Counted from the first letter of the stretch, positions 6,946 to 16,023 are shown. The stretch is 64,000 nucleotides of DNA from Massilia brevitalea (GCF_030711405.1 NZ_JAULSI010000003.1:120399-184398); one strand, 5' to 3'. Notes: a model not told the origin generated them from the sequence alone. Translations and numbers: made by a program.

Positions 6946-9624
6946 ATGCCAGACTCGCTGAAAGTCTACAAATCCAAGCGCGATTTTTCCATCACTTCCG
7001 AGCCTGCCGAAGGCGGCCTGCCGGGGAAGGACGCGCTCACCTTCGTCATCCAGAAGCACTGGGCCAGCCGGCTCCACTACGATTTCCGGATCGAGCTCGA
7101 CGGGGTCATGAAAAGCTGGGCCGTGCCGAAAGGCCCCAGCTACGACACCCACGACAAGCGCATGGCCGTGCACGTCGAGGACCACCCGATTTCCTATTCC
7201 GATTTTGAAGGCACGATCCCCGAAAAGCAGTACGGCGCCGGCAAGGTCATCGTCTGGGACAAGGGCACCTGGGAACCCGAGGGCGACCCGCACGCGGGCT
7301 ACCGCAGCGGCAACCTCAAGTTCCAGCTGCACGGCCACAAGATGCACGGCCGATGGGTGCTGGTGCGCATGAAAGGGCGCGGCGAAAAGCAGGAGCCCTG
7401 GCTCCTGATCAAGGAAAAGGACGACTACGCCCGGCCCGCCGCCGAGTTTTCGGTAATCGACGAGATGCCCGACAGCGTCAAGGATTTGCCGATGCCAGGC
7501 AGCCGCGCCAAGGTTCCGGCCAAGGCGAAAGCCAGTAAGAACGGCCGCGCCGTCAAGGCCAAGGCCGACGCCGCTGCCGAGGAAGCGGTAGAGAAGATCG
7601 CAGCGAAGCCGGCAGCCAAGCGCGCCACGAAGGCGGCAGCCAAGCGCAGCACCAGGTCCGACGTCGCCCAGGACCCGAGTGTGCCCGCAGGCGCGGTCGA
7701 AGCGGCGCTGCCAAAGGAATTCGCGCCCGAACTCGCCACCCTGGTCGACGGCGCGCCGACCGACCCGGAAAACTGGGTGTTCGAGGTCAAGTTCGACGGC
7801 TACCGCATGCTGACCCGCATCGAGAACGGTGACGTCCGCCTGATCACCCGCAACAACAACGACTGGACCGAGAAGCTGGCCCCGCTGCAACAGGAAATCG
7901 CACGCATGGGCCTGCCGGGCGGCTGGTACGACGGCGAGATCGTCGTCCACGACGCCAACGGCCGCCCGAACTTCGGCATGCTGCAGCTCGCCTTCGACGG
8001 CAGCAACGCCACCCAGATCGTCTACTTCCTGTTCGACGCGCCTTATCTCGGCGGCTACGATTTGCGCGAGGTGGCGCTGGTCGACCGCCGCGCGCTGCTG
8101 GAAGGGGCGCTGATCCAGGCCAAGCCGTCGGAGACGGTGCGCTTTTCCGCCGAGTTCGGCAACGACCCGGAAGGCCTGGTGATCGCGGCCTGCAAGATCG
8201 GCCTGGAAGGCGTGATCGGCAAGCGGCGCGACTCGCATTACGTGTCGCGCCGCTCGCCGGAATGGATCAAGCTGAAGTGCGGCCAGCGCCAGGAATTCGT
8301 GATCGGCGGCTACACCGATCCCAAGGGTTCGCGCACCGGCGTCGGCGCGCTGCTGCTGGGCACCTACGACAAGGACGGCGTGCTGCGCTATGCGGGGAAT
8401 GTCGGCAGCGGCTTCAATGCCGAGAGCCTGCGCGACGTCAGCGCCAAGTTGAAGGCGCTCGATACCGACAAGAGCCCCTTCCCGCCGCGCTCGGTGGCCG
8501 GCCGCAAGCACCATTGGGTGAAGCCCGAGCTGATCGCCGAGGTCAGCTTCTCGGAATGGACGAGCGCCGGCGCGGTGCGCCACCCTGTCTTCCAGGGCCT
8601 GCGCAGCGACAAGCCGGCGCAGGGCATCACGCGCGAGGTCGCCAAGCCGATCGACGAAGTGGCATCCGAAGTGAGTTCGGATGTGGCGCCCGCTGCGGTG
8701 CCCGACAGCGCACCGGAACCGGTGGCCCCGGCCGGCAAGCTGCCGGCCACGCTGAAGGTGACGCACGGCGAGCGCGTGATGGATGCGAAGAGCGGCATCA
8801 CCAAACTCGAACTGGTGCGCTACTACGCGCTGGTCGGCGAGCTGATGATGGAACACCTGAAAGGCCGTCCGGTATCGCTGGTGCGCGCGCCGGCCGGCGT
8901 GGGCGGCGAGCTGTTCTTCCAGAAGCATGCCGATACCGGGAAGATGCCAGGCGTCGAAAACATGGACCCCGCGCTCGACCCCGACCATCCGCCGATGCTG
9001 ACGATTGCCAGCGTCGAGGGCATCCTGTCGGCGACGCAGTTCAACGTGGTCGAGATCCACACCCAGAACGCCACCGCCAGGGCCTACGACAAGCCCGACC
9101 GCATGGTGTTCGACCTCGACCCGGGCGAGGGCGTGGCATGGCACACGATGCAGGAGGCGGCCCAGCTGATGCACGCCTTCCTCGACGAACTCGGCCTGTC
9201 GAACTTCCTGAAGACCAGCGGCGGCAAGGGCCTGCACGTGGTGGTGCCGATCAAGGGCGGCAAGGACTGGGACACGGTAAAGGGCTTCTCGCAAGCCATC
9301 GTCAAGCACCTGGCGACGACCTTGCCGGACCGCTTCGCCTTCAAGAGCGGGGCGAAAAACAGGGTCGGCAAGGTCTTCATCGACTACCTTCGCAACGCAA
9401 AGGGCGCGACCACGGTCTGCGCCTGGGCTGCGCGCACCCGTCCGGGACTGGGCATCTCGGTGCCGCTGGCCTGGGACGAGCTGGCGGGCCTGAAGTCGGG
9501 CGACCAGTGGACCGTGGCCAACGCGCACACGCGTCTGGACCGCGGCAACGAGCCCTGGGCCGGTTATGCCAAGACGGCGAAGACGCTGACGGCGGCCATG
9601 AAACAGATGGGCTATAAAGGATGA
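6946..9624 (+). CDS. ligD: Multidomain NHEJ DNA ligase LigD (PE-LIG-POL)
   Basis: ATP-dependent DNA ligase D of 892 residues, the catalytic partner of Ku in bacterial end joining. Domain order follows the Pseudomonas type. The N-terminal 3'-phosphoesterase (about 1-165) contains QKHWASRLHYDFR. A Lys/Ala-rich linker (about 185-235) follows. The ligase domain (about 245-560) has the adenylated Lys282 in EVKFDGYR and the EGVIGKRRDS motif. The C-terminal polymerase/primase (about 595-892) has the metal-binding DLD in VFDLDPGEG and SGGKGLHVVVP. The ATG at 6946 is preferred over an in-frame GTG 18 nt earlier because AGGAGA lies 5 nt before it. ku is 7 kb away on the other strand, with catalases between, so the two are not an operon but probably one regulon. 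Confidence 0.96.
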   Translation: MPDSLKVYKSKRDFSITSEPAEGGLPGKDALTFVIQKHWASRLHYDFRIELDGVMKSWAVPKGPSYDTHDKRMAVHVEDHPISYSDFEGTIPEKQYGAGKVIVWDKGTWEPEGDPHAGYRSGNLKFQLHGHKMHGRWVLVRMKGRGEKQEPWLLIKEKDDYARPAAEFSVIDEMPDSVKDLPMPGSRAKVPAKAKASKNGRAVKAKADAAAEEAVEKIAAKPAAKRATKAAAKRSTRSDVAQDPSVPAGAVEAALPKEFAPELATLVDGAPTDPENWVFEVKFDGYRMLTRIENGDVRLITRNNNDWTEKLAPLQQEIARMGLPGGWYDGEIVVHDANGRPNFGMLQLAFDGSNATQIVYFLFDAPYLGGYDLREVALVDRRALLEGALIQAKPSETVRFSAEFGNDPEGLVIAACKIGLEGVIGKRRDSHYVSRRSPEWIKLKCGQRQEFVIGGYTDPKGSRTGVGALLLGTYDKDGVLRYAGNVGSGFNAESLRDVSAKLKALDTDKSPFPPRSVAGRKHHWVKPELIAEVSFSEWTSAGAVRHPVFQGLRSDKPAQGITREVAKPIDEVASEVSSDVAPAAVPDSAPEPVAPAGKLPATLKVTHGERVMDAKSGITKLELVRYYALVGELMMEHLKGRPVSLVRAPAGVGGELFFQKHADTGKMPGVENMDPALDPDHPPMLTIASVEGILSATQFNVVEIHTQNATARAYDKPDRMVFDLDPGEGVAWHTMQEAAQLMHAFLDELGLSNFLKTSGGKGLHVVVPIKGGKDWDTVKGFSQAIVKHLATTLPDRFAFKSGAKNRVGKVFIDYLRNAKGATTVCAWAARTRPGLGISVPLAWDELAGLKSGDQWTVANAHTRLDRGNEPWAGYAKTAKTLTAAMKQMGYKG

Positions 9625-9642
9625 GCTGGTAGTCGGCTTTAA

Positions 9643-9734
9643 CTATCGTAGGCATAGGGATAATTAATTTCTACTATGCCAGCATTGCGGTTAGGATAAC
9701 TATCCAAAAAGTAATGTTGATAGGTAGTAGCTAT
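9643..9734. promoter_or_regulatory. Cluster of ATAG/CTAT dyads upstream of catalase (OxyR-like)
   Basis: The 110-nt gap before the catalase holds CTAT-N7-ATAG (9643-9657), an inverted repeat GGCATAG/CTATGCC (9651-9657/9674-9680), and ATAG-N7-CTAT (9720-9734) overlapping the start codon. ATAG-N7-CTAT is the half-site geometry of OxyR tetramer sites, and clade-3 catalases are classic OxyR targets. No single site matches the complete OxyR consensus, so this is a suggestion only. Confidence 0.4.
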
Positions 9735-11280
9735 GAAAATGACTTCCCCGTCCCTCGGCCGGATTGCGCTGTGCGCGCTGACGCTGGCATCCGGCGTCAT
9801 CGCCCTCACGCAGGGCGCGCAGGCCCAGACCCTGACCAAGGACAATGGCGCCCCGGTCGGCGACAACCAGAACAGCCAGACCGCCGGCCCGAATGGCCCG
9901 ACCCTGCTGCAAGACGTGCACCTGGTGCAAAAGCTGCAGCGCTTCGACCGCGAGCGCATTCCCGAGCGCGTGGTGCACGCGACCGGCACCGGCGCCCACG
10001 GCGAGTTCATTGCCACCGACGATCTGTCGGACCTGAGCAAGGCAAAGCTGTTCGCCAAGAACACCAAGACGCCGGTGTTCGTGCGCTTTTCGACCGTGAT
10101 CCCGGGCCGTTCCGGCGCCGAGACCACGCGCGATCCGCGCGGCTTCGCCACCAAGTTCTATACGCAAGAGGGCAACTGGGACCTGGTCGGCAATAACCTG
10201 CCGATCTTCTTCATCCGCGACGCCATCAAGTTCCCGGACATGATCCACGCGCTGAAGCCGTCGCCGGTTTCGAACGTGCAGGAGCCGGAACGCGTGTTCG
10301 ACTTCTTCTCGCACGTGCCGGAAGCGACCGCCATGCTGACCCGCGTGTATTCGAACTACGGCACGCCGGCGACCTACCGCGAAATGAACGGCAGCAGCGT
10401 GCACGCGCTCAAGCTGGTGAATGCGCGCGGCGACTACGTGTACGCCAAGTTCGCCTGGAAGTCGAAGCAGGGCGAGCGCAACCTGCGTCCGCAAGAGATT
10501 CCCGTGGTGCAGGGCAAGAGCACCAGCCACGCCACGGTCGATCTGTACGGCGCCATCAACGCCGGCAAGTTCCCGTCGTGGGACCTGACGGTGCAGGTGC
10601 TCAAACCCGACGAGCTCGCCAAGTTCGACTTCGACCCGCTGGACGCCACCAAGATCTGGCCGGGCGTGCCCGAGCGCAAGGTCGGCACCATGGTGCTGAA
10701 CCGCGTACCGGACAATGTCTTCGAGTCGACCGAGCAGGTGGCCATGGCTCCGGGTAACCTGGTGCCGGGCATCGAGGCTTCGGAAGACCGCATGCTGCAG
10801 GGTCGCCTGTTCTCGTACATCGACACCCAGCACCACCGCCTGGGCGCCAACTTCCAGTCGCTGCCGATCAACAAGCCGCTGGTGGCCGTGAACAACAATC
10901 ACATCGACGGCGCCGCCAGCTCCGGCAACCGCAAGGGCATCGTCAACTACGAGCCGAGCCGCCTGGCGCCGCTGAAGGAAGACGCGAACGCCCGCAGCAG
11001 CGCGCTGCCCCTGAGCGGCAGCACCCAGCAGGCCCGCATCGCCAGGACGCTGAACTTCCGCCAGGCGGGTGAGTTCTACCGTTCGCTGAGCAGCCAGGAC
11101 CGCGACGACCTGATCGCCAACCTGTCGGGCGACCTGAAGATGGTGAAAAATGCCGACAGCCTGAACACCATGCTGTCGCACTTCTGGAAGGCCGACGCCG
11201 ACTACGGCAAGCGCCTGGTCAAGGCCGTCGGCGCCGATGCAGGCAACATCGCCGCGCTGGCTGCGGCCCTGAAGGAATAA
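9733..11280 (+). CDS. Periplasmic haem catalase (clade 3)
   Basis: Monofunctional catalase of 515 residues that dismutates hydrogen peroxide. A Sec signal peptide (about 1-32, ending GAQAQ) directs it to the periplasm, as in KatB-type enzymes. The distal His82 is in ERVVHATGTG, the distal Asn is in EGNWDLVGNN, and the proximal haem Tyr is in RLFSYIDTQHHR. NADPH-type clade-3 features such as FSTVIPGRSG are present. The terminator at 11305-11333 follows directly. A second, cytosolic catalase lies 3 kb away, so the cell covers both compartments. Confidence 0.95.
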   Translation: MKMTSPSLGRIALCALTLASGVIALTQGAQAQTLTKDNGAPVGDNQNSQTAGPNGPTLLQDVHLVQKLQRFDRERIPERVVHATGTGAHGEFIATDDLSDLSKAKLFAKNTKTPVFVRFSTVIPGRSGAETTRDPRGFATKFYTQEGNWDLVGNNLPIFFIRDAIKFPDMIHALKPSPVSNVQEPERVFDFFSHVPEATAMLTRVYSNYGTPATYREMNGSSVHALKLVNARGDYVYAKFAWKSKQGERNLRPQEIPVVQGKSTSHATVDLYGAINAGKFPSWDLTVQVLKPDELAKFDFDPLDATKIWPGVPERKVGTMVLNRVPDNVFESTEQVAMAPGNLVPGIEASEDRMLQGRLFSYIDTQHHRLGANFQSLPINKPLVAVNNNHIDGAASSGNRKGIVNYEPSRLAPLKEDANARSSALPLSGSTQQARIARTLNFRQAGEFYRSLSSQDRDDLIANLSGDLKMVKNADSLNTMLSHFWKADADYGKRLVKAVGADAGNIAALAAALKE

Positions 11281-11304
11281 GCACGCCCGCCATGCGGGTG
11301 ATGG

Positions 11305-11333
11305 AAAGCCGGGCATGCGTGCCCGGCTTTTTT
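11305..11333 (+). terminator. Intrinsic terminator of the catalase gene
   Basis: AAGCCGGGC and GCCCGGCTT pair perfectly around ATGCGT and are followed by a T-tract, 25 nt after the catalase stop. Confidence 0.9.
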
Positions 11334-11344
11334 CGTTGGCGCTG

Positions 11345-11650
11345 TCACCGTTTGATATGGATGGTTTCGATTGCAAGGCGAAGCAATTGATCGGCAGAAG
11401 CAATCTTGCCGCCATCGAGCATCCGGCGCCAGCCCAGGTAGTTCGGCAGGTAACGCGACGCGACGCCGTGAAAGGGCATCAACCATAGCAGGTGGCGCTC
11501 CAGCCGGGCTTTGTTGACGGCGCCGCACCCGGCGCCGGCATCGATGGTCTGTCTGTTGCGGTCACGCGCCACGAATATGCAGTCGAGCGCGCCCGAGATA
11601 CCGCGCCTTCCGCCTGCGCCGCCCCGCTTGCGCGGCGGCCGGTCCTGCAT
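11345..11650 (-). pseudogene. IS1595-family transposase remnant
   Basis: A 101-codon open frame keeps two recognisable blocks of an IS1595-type DDE transposase. FVARDRNRQTID corresponds to the RDRxGxTxD segment. HLLWLMPFHGVASRYLPNYLGWRR followed by LDGGK is the characteristic C-terminus, and the RPPRKRGG stretch before the first block also fits. About 80 residues that normally separate the blocks are missing, including catalytic residues, and the N-terminus is gone, cut off by the neighbouring DUF1294 gene. No terminal inverted repeats were recognised. It is dead and marks a past insertion beside the stress cluster. Confidence 0.7.
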
Positions 11651-11660
11651 GCGGGGCTGC

Positions 11661-12266
11661 TCAGGCCATCCCTCTCGTGCTCATGAACCAGCCAAGCGCC
11701 ACGCAGTTGGCCAAGACGGTGAACCACAGGCCGGGCTGGAAGCCTGGCTTCGACGATTTGTGCCGGAGCAGGTGCTGGGCCAGCAGGGCGCCGGGCCAGC
11801 CGCCGGCCAGGCCGAGCATGTGCAGGTCGCGCTCGCTGGTGCGCCGTTGAGCCCTGCGCGCCGCGGCCTTGTCGCGTGCATAGGCGAGGAAAGTCAGCAC
11901 GCTGATGCCGGCATACACGGCCACTGCCCAGGCAGGCAAGCGGCCAACTGCCACGAACAGGGCGAGCGCGCCGAAAAAGCCGCAGGCCAGCAGCGGCCGC
12001 GCCAGGCCGCCCGCAGCTGCCTGGCGGCGTCCGGCCCCTGCGCGATGGAACGCGACCTTGCCGGCGCGCGGCTGTCCGCGCTCGTTGGCCGTCAGTTCGT
12101 AGGTCACGATCTCGTTGCCGGCCGGGCGCGTGCGTTGTCCTGCGAACGCGCTGATGTGGACGAAGACGGTGGCCCCGCCGCCGTTCGGCGTGATGAAGCC
12201 GAAACCCTGATCATCTTTCCAGGTCGTGATTCGTCCGGCATAGCGGATCGGTTTGGCGGCGCGCAT
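11661..12266 (-). CDS. Cold-shock domain / DUF1294 membrane protein
   Basis: Two-domain protein of 201 residues. Residues about 8-70 form a cold-shock OB fold with the RNP1-like GFGFITP and VFVHISAF motifs. Residues about 95-201 are DUF1294 with three or four membrane helices and the conserved ARDKAAARRAQRRTSERDLH and GGWPGALLAQHLLRHK stretches. The combination is a common fusion and is taken to bind RNA or ssDNA at the membrane; its role is unknown. The start at 12266 (MRAAKPIRYAG) matches where the fold begins. The ribosome site is weak, and a small hairpin (12279-12297) lies in the leader, which could make translation temperature-sensitive (speculative). Confidence 0.85.
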   Translation of the reverse strand: MRAAKPIRYAGRITTWKDDQGFGFITPNGGGATVFVHISAFAGQRTRPAGNEIVTYELTANERGQPRAGKVAFHRAGAGRRQAAAGGLARPLLACGFFGALALFVAVGRLPAWAVAVYAGISVLTFLAYARDKAAARRAQRRTSERDLHMLGLAGGWPGALLAQHLLRHKSSKPGFQPGLWFTVLANCVALGWFMSTRGMA

Positions 12267-12450
12267 CGGGCAGTGTCTTCGTCGGTAAAAAGACGAGTGT
12301 AGCCCCGGTTTTGCATTCAGGCAATGCGCTGAGGGTGCCGGCGACGTGGCAGAGGCTGCCTTCCTTATGCCGCATCGATCCGAGCGCAGGCCAATCGAGA
12401 TTGTTTGGTGATGCTGCGACCGGCTGCGCTTGCCATCGGATATGGCCGCC

Positions 12451-12457
12451 CTAGACT
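12451..12457 (+). promoter_or_regulatory. SigmaS-type -10 box upstream of the 12527 gene
   Basis: CTAGACT preceded by GCC and followed by GAGT, nearly the same as the box before ligD. The predicted leader to the ATG at 12527 is about 65 nt. Confidence 0.35.
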
Positions 12458-12526
12458 GAGTTAGCCGCGTGGCGTATCCGCGCAATCCTGCCCGGACAAG
12501 CACACCCGGCCCAAGGAGGAGCCATC

Positions 12527-12946
12527 ATGCGAGTTTCACTGTTCATTGCAAGCGCATCCCTGTTGGCGGCGGCAGGCGTCCATGCGCAGACACCTGGCGC
12601 TGCGCCAGTCCCCAGCGATGCGATCTCGTCGGTGCAGGTGAGGGCGCCGGTCAACGCAATGCGTATCCGCGACGACCAGGCCCGGCAGATTACCGGCGCC
12701 TATGGCTTGTCGAACGGCAGCTACCTGAAGGTGCATACCGCATCGCGCCACATCGACGCCACCATCGACCACGACACGAAGCTGCGGCTGTATGCCGTAG
12801 CGCCCTACAGGTTCGTATCCAGCGACAACAAGGTGACAATGGAATTCAACCGCGGTCCCGCCGGCGACGACATGTTGATGAGCTATGTGCCGGAAATGGG
12901 CCTGGCCCGGATCACGGTGACGTCTGCGCCGCTGGCAGGACGTTGA
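12527..12946 (+). CDS. Small secreted protein of unknown function
   Basis: Protein of 139 residues with a clear signal peptide (MRVSLFIASASLLAAAGVHA, then Q). The mature part has no cysteines and a predicted beta-rich body around NGSYLKVHTASRHIDATID and MEFNRGPAGDDML. No known domain is recognised. A strong AAGGAGGAG ribosome site lies 7 nt before the ATG. It converges on the cytosolic catalase gene. The sigmaS-like box upstream links it to the stress cluster, but the function is unknown. Confidence 0.8.
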   Translation: MRVSLFIASASLLAAAGVHAQTPGAAPVPSDAISSVQVRAPVNAMRIRDDQARQITGAYGLSNGSYLKVHTASRHIDATIDHDTKLRLYAVAPYRFVSSDNKVTMEFNRGPAGDDMLMSYVPEMGLARITVTSAPLAGR

Positions 12947-12950
12947 ACGG

Positions 12951-12979
12951 AAAAGAAAAGGCGCCGCAGAGGGCGCCTT
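12951..12979 (-). terminator. Intrinsic terminator of the cytosolic catalase gene
   Basis: AAGGCGCC/GGCGCCTT (12958-12965/12972-12979) pair around a short loop and, read leftward, end in TTTTCTTTT. Confidence 0.8.
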
Positions 12980-13000
12980 CGGCCTATCGGCCGCTGTCGG

Positions 13001-14464
13001 TCAGTCGACGTTGCGGCCGCGCGCCTTGAGGGCGGCGCGCACGCCGCGGCCGTAAGCCGGGTCGGCCCCGTCGAACTGGCGCAGCTGGCGTGCCAGGATG
13101 TCGTCGGTGACCTGGCTCAGCGGACCGGCCAGGTTGTCGAACAGGTTCTGCTGCTGCTCGCCCGACATCAGGCGGAACAGGTTGCCCGGCTGGGTGGTGT
13201 CGTCTTCCTGGCCGCGGAAGTCGAAGCGGCCGGCGTTGCCGTACAGCGGCAGTTCATGTTCGCCATGGCCCATGCCGAGCGCACCCTTGCCGACCGGGTC
13301 GACCGGGTCGTAGATCGGGGCGGCGCCGACGTCGGCGATCGCCATCGCGCCGTCGCGCTGCTGGTTGTGGAAAGGGCAGCGCGGGGCATTCACCGGCAGG
13401 TGCTGGTGGTTGGTGCCGACGCGGTACAGTTGGGCGTCGTGGTAGGCGAACAGGCGGCCCTGCAGCATCTTGTCCGGCGAGTAGCCCATCCCCGGCGGCA
13501 CATTGGCCGGCGAGAAGGCGGCCTGCTCGACCTCCATGTGGTAGTTGCGCGGGTTGCGGTTCAGTTCCAGCACGCCCACCTGCCGCAGCGGGAAGTCGCC
13601 ATGCGGCCACACCTTGGTGAGATCGAACGGGTTCCAGCCGGTGCGCGCTTCCCAGTCGTCGAGCTGCTCCTGGGTGGCCAGCTGCACTTTGACGTCCCAC
13701 TGCGGATAGTCGCCGGCGGCAATCGCCTCGAACAGATCGCGCTGTGCGTGGTCGGGGTCGCTGCCGGCGATGCGCACGGCCTCGGCACTGCTCAGGTTCC
13801 TGATGCCCTGGCGCGTCTTGAAGTGCCATTTCACGTAGGTGCGCTGGCCGTCTTCGTTGATCAGGCTATAGGTGTGGCTGCCGAAGCCGTCCATGTGGCG
13901 GTAGCCGTCCGGCGTGCCGCGATCCGAGAACAGGATCGTCACCTGGTGCAGGCTTTCCGGGGCGCGGCTCCAGAAGTCGAACATCATGTTGGCCGACTTC
14001 AGGTTGCTGTCGGGCTGGCGCTTCTGGGTGTGGATGAAGTCGGGGAACTTGATCGGGTCCTTCAGGAAGAACACCGGCGTGTTGTTGCCCACCAGGTCCC
14101 AGTTGCCTTCCTCGGTATAGAAGCGCAGGGCGAAGCCGCGCGGATCGCGCTCGGTGTCGGCGCTGCCCTTTTCGCCACCGACGGTCGAGAAGCGCAGGAA
14201 GGTCTCGGTCTGCTTGCCGACTGCGGCGAACAGTTTCGCTTTAGTGAAGGCGCTGATGTCGTGCGTGACCGTGAAGGTGCCGTACGCGCCCGAACCCTTG
14301 GCGTGGACCACGCGCTCGGGAATGCGCTCGCGGTTGAAGTGCTGCAGCTTCTCGATCAGGTGGAAGTCTTGCAGCAACAGCGGCCCACGCGAGCCGGCGC
14401 TCAGGGAATTCTGGTTGTCTGCGATTGGGATACCGGAAGCGGTGGTCAGGCGTGGGCGGTTCAT
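13001..14464 (-). CDS. katA: Cytosolic haem catalase (clade 3)
   Basis: Monofunctional catalase of 487 residues without a signal peptide, so cytosolic. The distal His54 is in ERVVHAKGSG, the distal Asn in EGNWDLVGNN, and the proximal Tyr is in RLFAYHDAQLYR. The C-terminal extension with RLMSGEQQQNLFDN is typical of the KatA group. The start at 14464 (MNRPRLTT) is supported by AAGGAGA 5 nt upstream; a longer in-frame ATG lacks a ribosome site. The 133-nt upstream gap is AT-rich with several ATAG/CTAT tetramers, possibly OxyR-type control. It is about 60% similar by eye to the periplasmic catalase at 9733. Confidence 0.95.
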   Translation of the reverse strand: MNRPRLTTASGIPIADNQNSLSAGSRGPLLLQDFHLIEKLQHFNRERIPERVVHAKGSGAYGTFTVTHDISAFTKAKLFAAVGKQTETFLRFSTVGGEKGSADTERDPRGFALRFYTEEGNWDLVGNNTPVFFLKDPIKFPDFIHTQKRQPDSNLKSANMMFDFWSRAPESLHQVTILFSDRGTPDGYRHMDGFGSHTYSLINEDGQRTYVKWHFKTRQGIRNLSSAEAVRIAGSDPDHAQRDLFEAIAAGDYPQWDVKVQLATQEQLDDWEARTGWNPFDLTKVWPHGDFPLRQVGVLELNRNPRNYHMEVEQAAFSPANVPPGMGYSPDKMLQGRLFAYHDAQLYRVGTNHQHLPVNAPRCPFHNQQRDGAMAIADVGAAPIYDPVDPVGKGALGMGHGEHELPLYGNAGRFDFRGQEDDTTQPGNLFRLMSGEQQQNLFDNLAGPLSQVTDDILARQLRQFDGADPAYGRGVRAALKARGRNVD

Positions 14465-14597
14465 GCGATCTCCTTGTCTAAACTGCGTCATTTGATGAAG
14501 GAGATTCTAATTACTGCTGAGTAAAAGATAAATTTGATTGATTTGATTCAAGCGATAGATTTTACATAATAGATGATAAATTCTGATAGTGTTCAGT

Positions 14598-15809
14598 CTA
14601 TGGCTGGATGCCATAGCGGTCGATAAAGGCGCGCACGCCGCCTGGGTTGGCGGCGACCCATTGTTCCAGCGCGGGGCGATACGATTGGCGGAACATCAGG
14701 ATCAGGATTGCCGGCTCCAGCTGGCCGTCCCTGGCCATGGCCTGGAGCTGGCGCAGGGCCGGATCGCGCAAGGATCTGGCCTGTGATTTAGCCGATGCGT
14801 TGTCTGGTGACTTGGCCGCTGCTTCGCCGGCTTCGGTAAACATGAGAAAGGCCGCCTGCCATGCGCCCAGCGTCTGCTCGAAAGGCGGCTTCTTGTCGGC
14901 GCCGGTGCGCTTGTCCGCCTCGATCTCGGCCAGGCCAAGCGCGAGCTGGAAGGCGAAATCGCCACCGGCGTCCGGTGCGAGCAGCTTCTTGTCGACGGCG
15001 GCCTCGTGCTTGCCATCGGTTCCGAGCGTGACCGTGACGCCGCGCTGCAGCCGCAGCGGCCGCAGCGGGATGCCGGCGCTGCGGCGCATCAGCGCCAGCT
15101 TGGCCCAACTGGTGCGCTGTCCGGGATCGGCGGCGATGGCCGCCAGGATGGCATCTTCGGCAGCGTTGCCCTTGCCCTGGGCGAGCAGGGCGTCCGACAG
15201 GTAGCGCCAGGCCTGGGCATTGCGCGGTTCGATTTCGGCCGCGCGGCGGAACAGTGTCGCGGCCTCGGCCCAATCACCCTGCAGGTAATGGCAATCGCCC
15301 GCGCCCAGCCAGGCGTACGACGCGGCCGGATCGAGCAGCATGGCTTCCTAGTATTTCTTCAGTGCGGCGGGCAGGCTGCGTTCGGCGAACAGGCGTTCGG
15401 CCTCGTGCAGCACCTTGGCGGCGGCCGGGTTCGGCTCACGCAGCGGCGAGGGGCCATCGTCGTCGAGCAGGCGCAAGGCTTCGAATGCGATCGGGTCCTC
15501 GGGATCGCGCTGCAACGCCTGCCGGGCCGCGGCGCTGGCGCGCCCGCGGCTGTTGCCGGGGTCGGGCGATGGCGCCAGTTTCGACACCCGCTGCAGCATC
15601 GCGGCCATGAAGGCCAGCGGCTGGGACGCCTCGGGGGCCGCCTTGTGCGCAGCTGCGAAGGCATCGAGGGCCTGCTCGTACTCGGCTTTCACCTCGTGCG
15701 CATGGGCTTGCTCGATGAATTGGATGCACTTGACGCCGCACTCGGTAGCGGCGTGCACGGCCGGGAGCGCGATGGTGAGCAGCATGGCGGCGAGCAGGCG
15801 AGGCAGCAT
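14598..15809 (-). pseudogene. TPR-repeat secreted protein gene interrupted by an in-frame TAG
   Basis: A signal peptide (MLPRLLAAMLLTIALPAVHA) begins a frame of about 400 codons that is closed once by TAG at 15348-15350. Translation on both sides of the stop is in the same frame: ...PAALKKY, stop, EAMLLDPAASYAWLG.... The stop falls inside a TPR-like helix, and a CAG-to-TAG change would explain it. The second half carries TPR units around WLGAGDCHYLQGDWAEA and EPRNAQAWRYLSDAL. The start at 15809 is preferred because the next in-frame ATG upstream (15836) lies within a terminator hairpin. Either a recent nonsense mutation, a suppressed stop, or a base-call error. Confidence 0.75.
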
Positions 15810-15828
15810 GGCTTGTCCGATCAACAAA

Positions 15829-15857
15829 AAGCCCATCCTAGCAGAACGGATGGGCTG
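15829..15857 (-). terminator. Intrinsic terminator upstream of the TPR gene
   Basis: AGCCCATCC (15830-15838) and GGATGGGCT (15848-15856) pair perfectly; read leftward the hairpin is followed by TTTTT. It would end transcripts arriving from the 32-residue gene and the ku operon. Confidence 0.8.
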
Positions 15858-15883
15858 GATTTCTATCGGATTGTCACTGCTGA

Positions 15884-15900
15884 AAACCCGCGCTCGCGGG
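15884..15900 (-). terminator. Short GC hairpin with T-tract after the 32-residue gene
   Basis: CCCGCG-CT-CGCGGG; read leftward it continues into TTTT. Together with the hairpin at 15829-15857 it gives a tandem stop. The loop is minimal, so alone it is weak. Confidence 0.5.
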
Positions 15901-15924
15901 CTGCGCCGGGGTTGCGCCGCTTGT

Positions 15925-16023
15925 TCAGTAGCGGCGGACCGGGGCGCTGCCCTGGCGGTTCATACGGGTCTGGATTTTCTTCCAGATAAAGCCGGCAATC
16001 GCCATCATGATCATCTTGCGCAT
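15925..16023 (-). CDS. 32-residue basic membrane-type miniprotein
   Basis: Encodes MRKMIMMAIAGFIWKKIQTR followed by MNRQGSAPVRRY. The first half could be one short membrane-associated helix and the tail is basic. A near-perfect AAGGAG lies 7 nt before the ATG, and terminators follow within 40 nt, which argues that it is a real gene and not noise. It sits downstream of the SDR-ku-membrane protein operon. No family is recognised. Confidence 0.6.
   Translation of the reverse strand: MRKMIMMAIAGFIWKKIQTRMNRQGSAPVRRY

Noticed and set aside
6802..9528. A 908-codon open frame on the strand opposite ligD
   Set aside because: High-GC shadow of ligD: it is His/Arg/Ala-rich without domains, while the sense strand encodes all three LigD domains.
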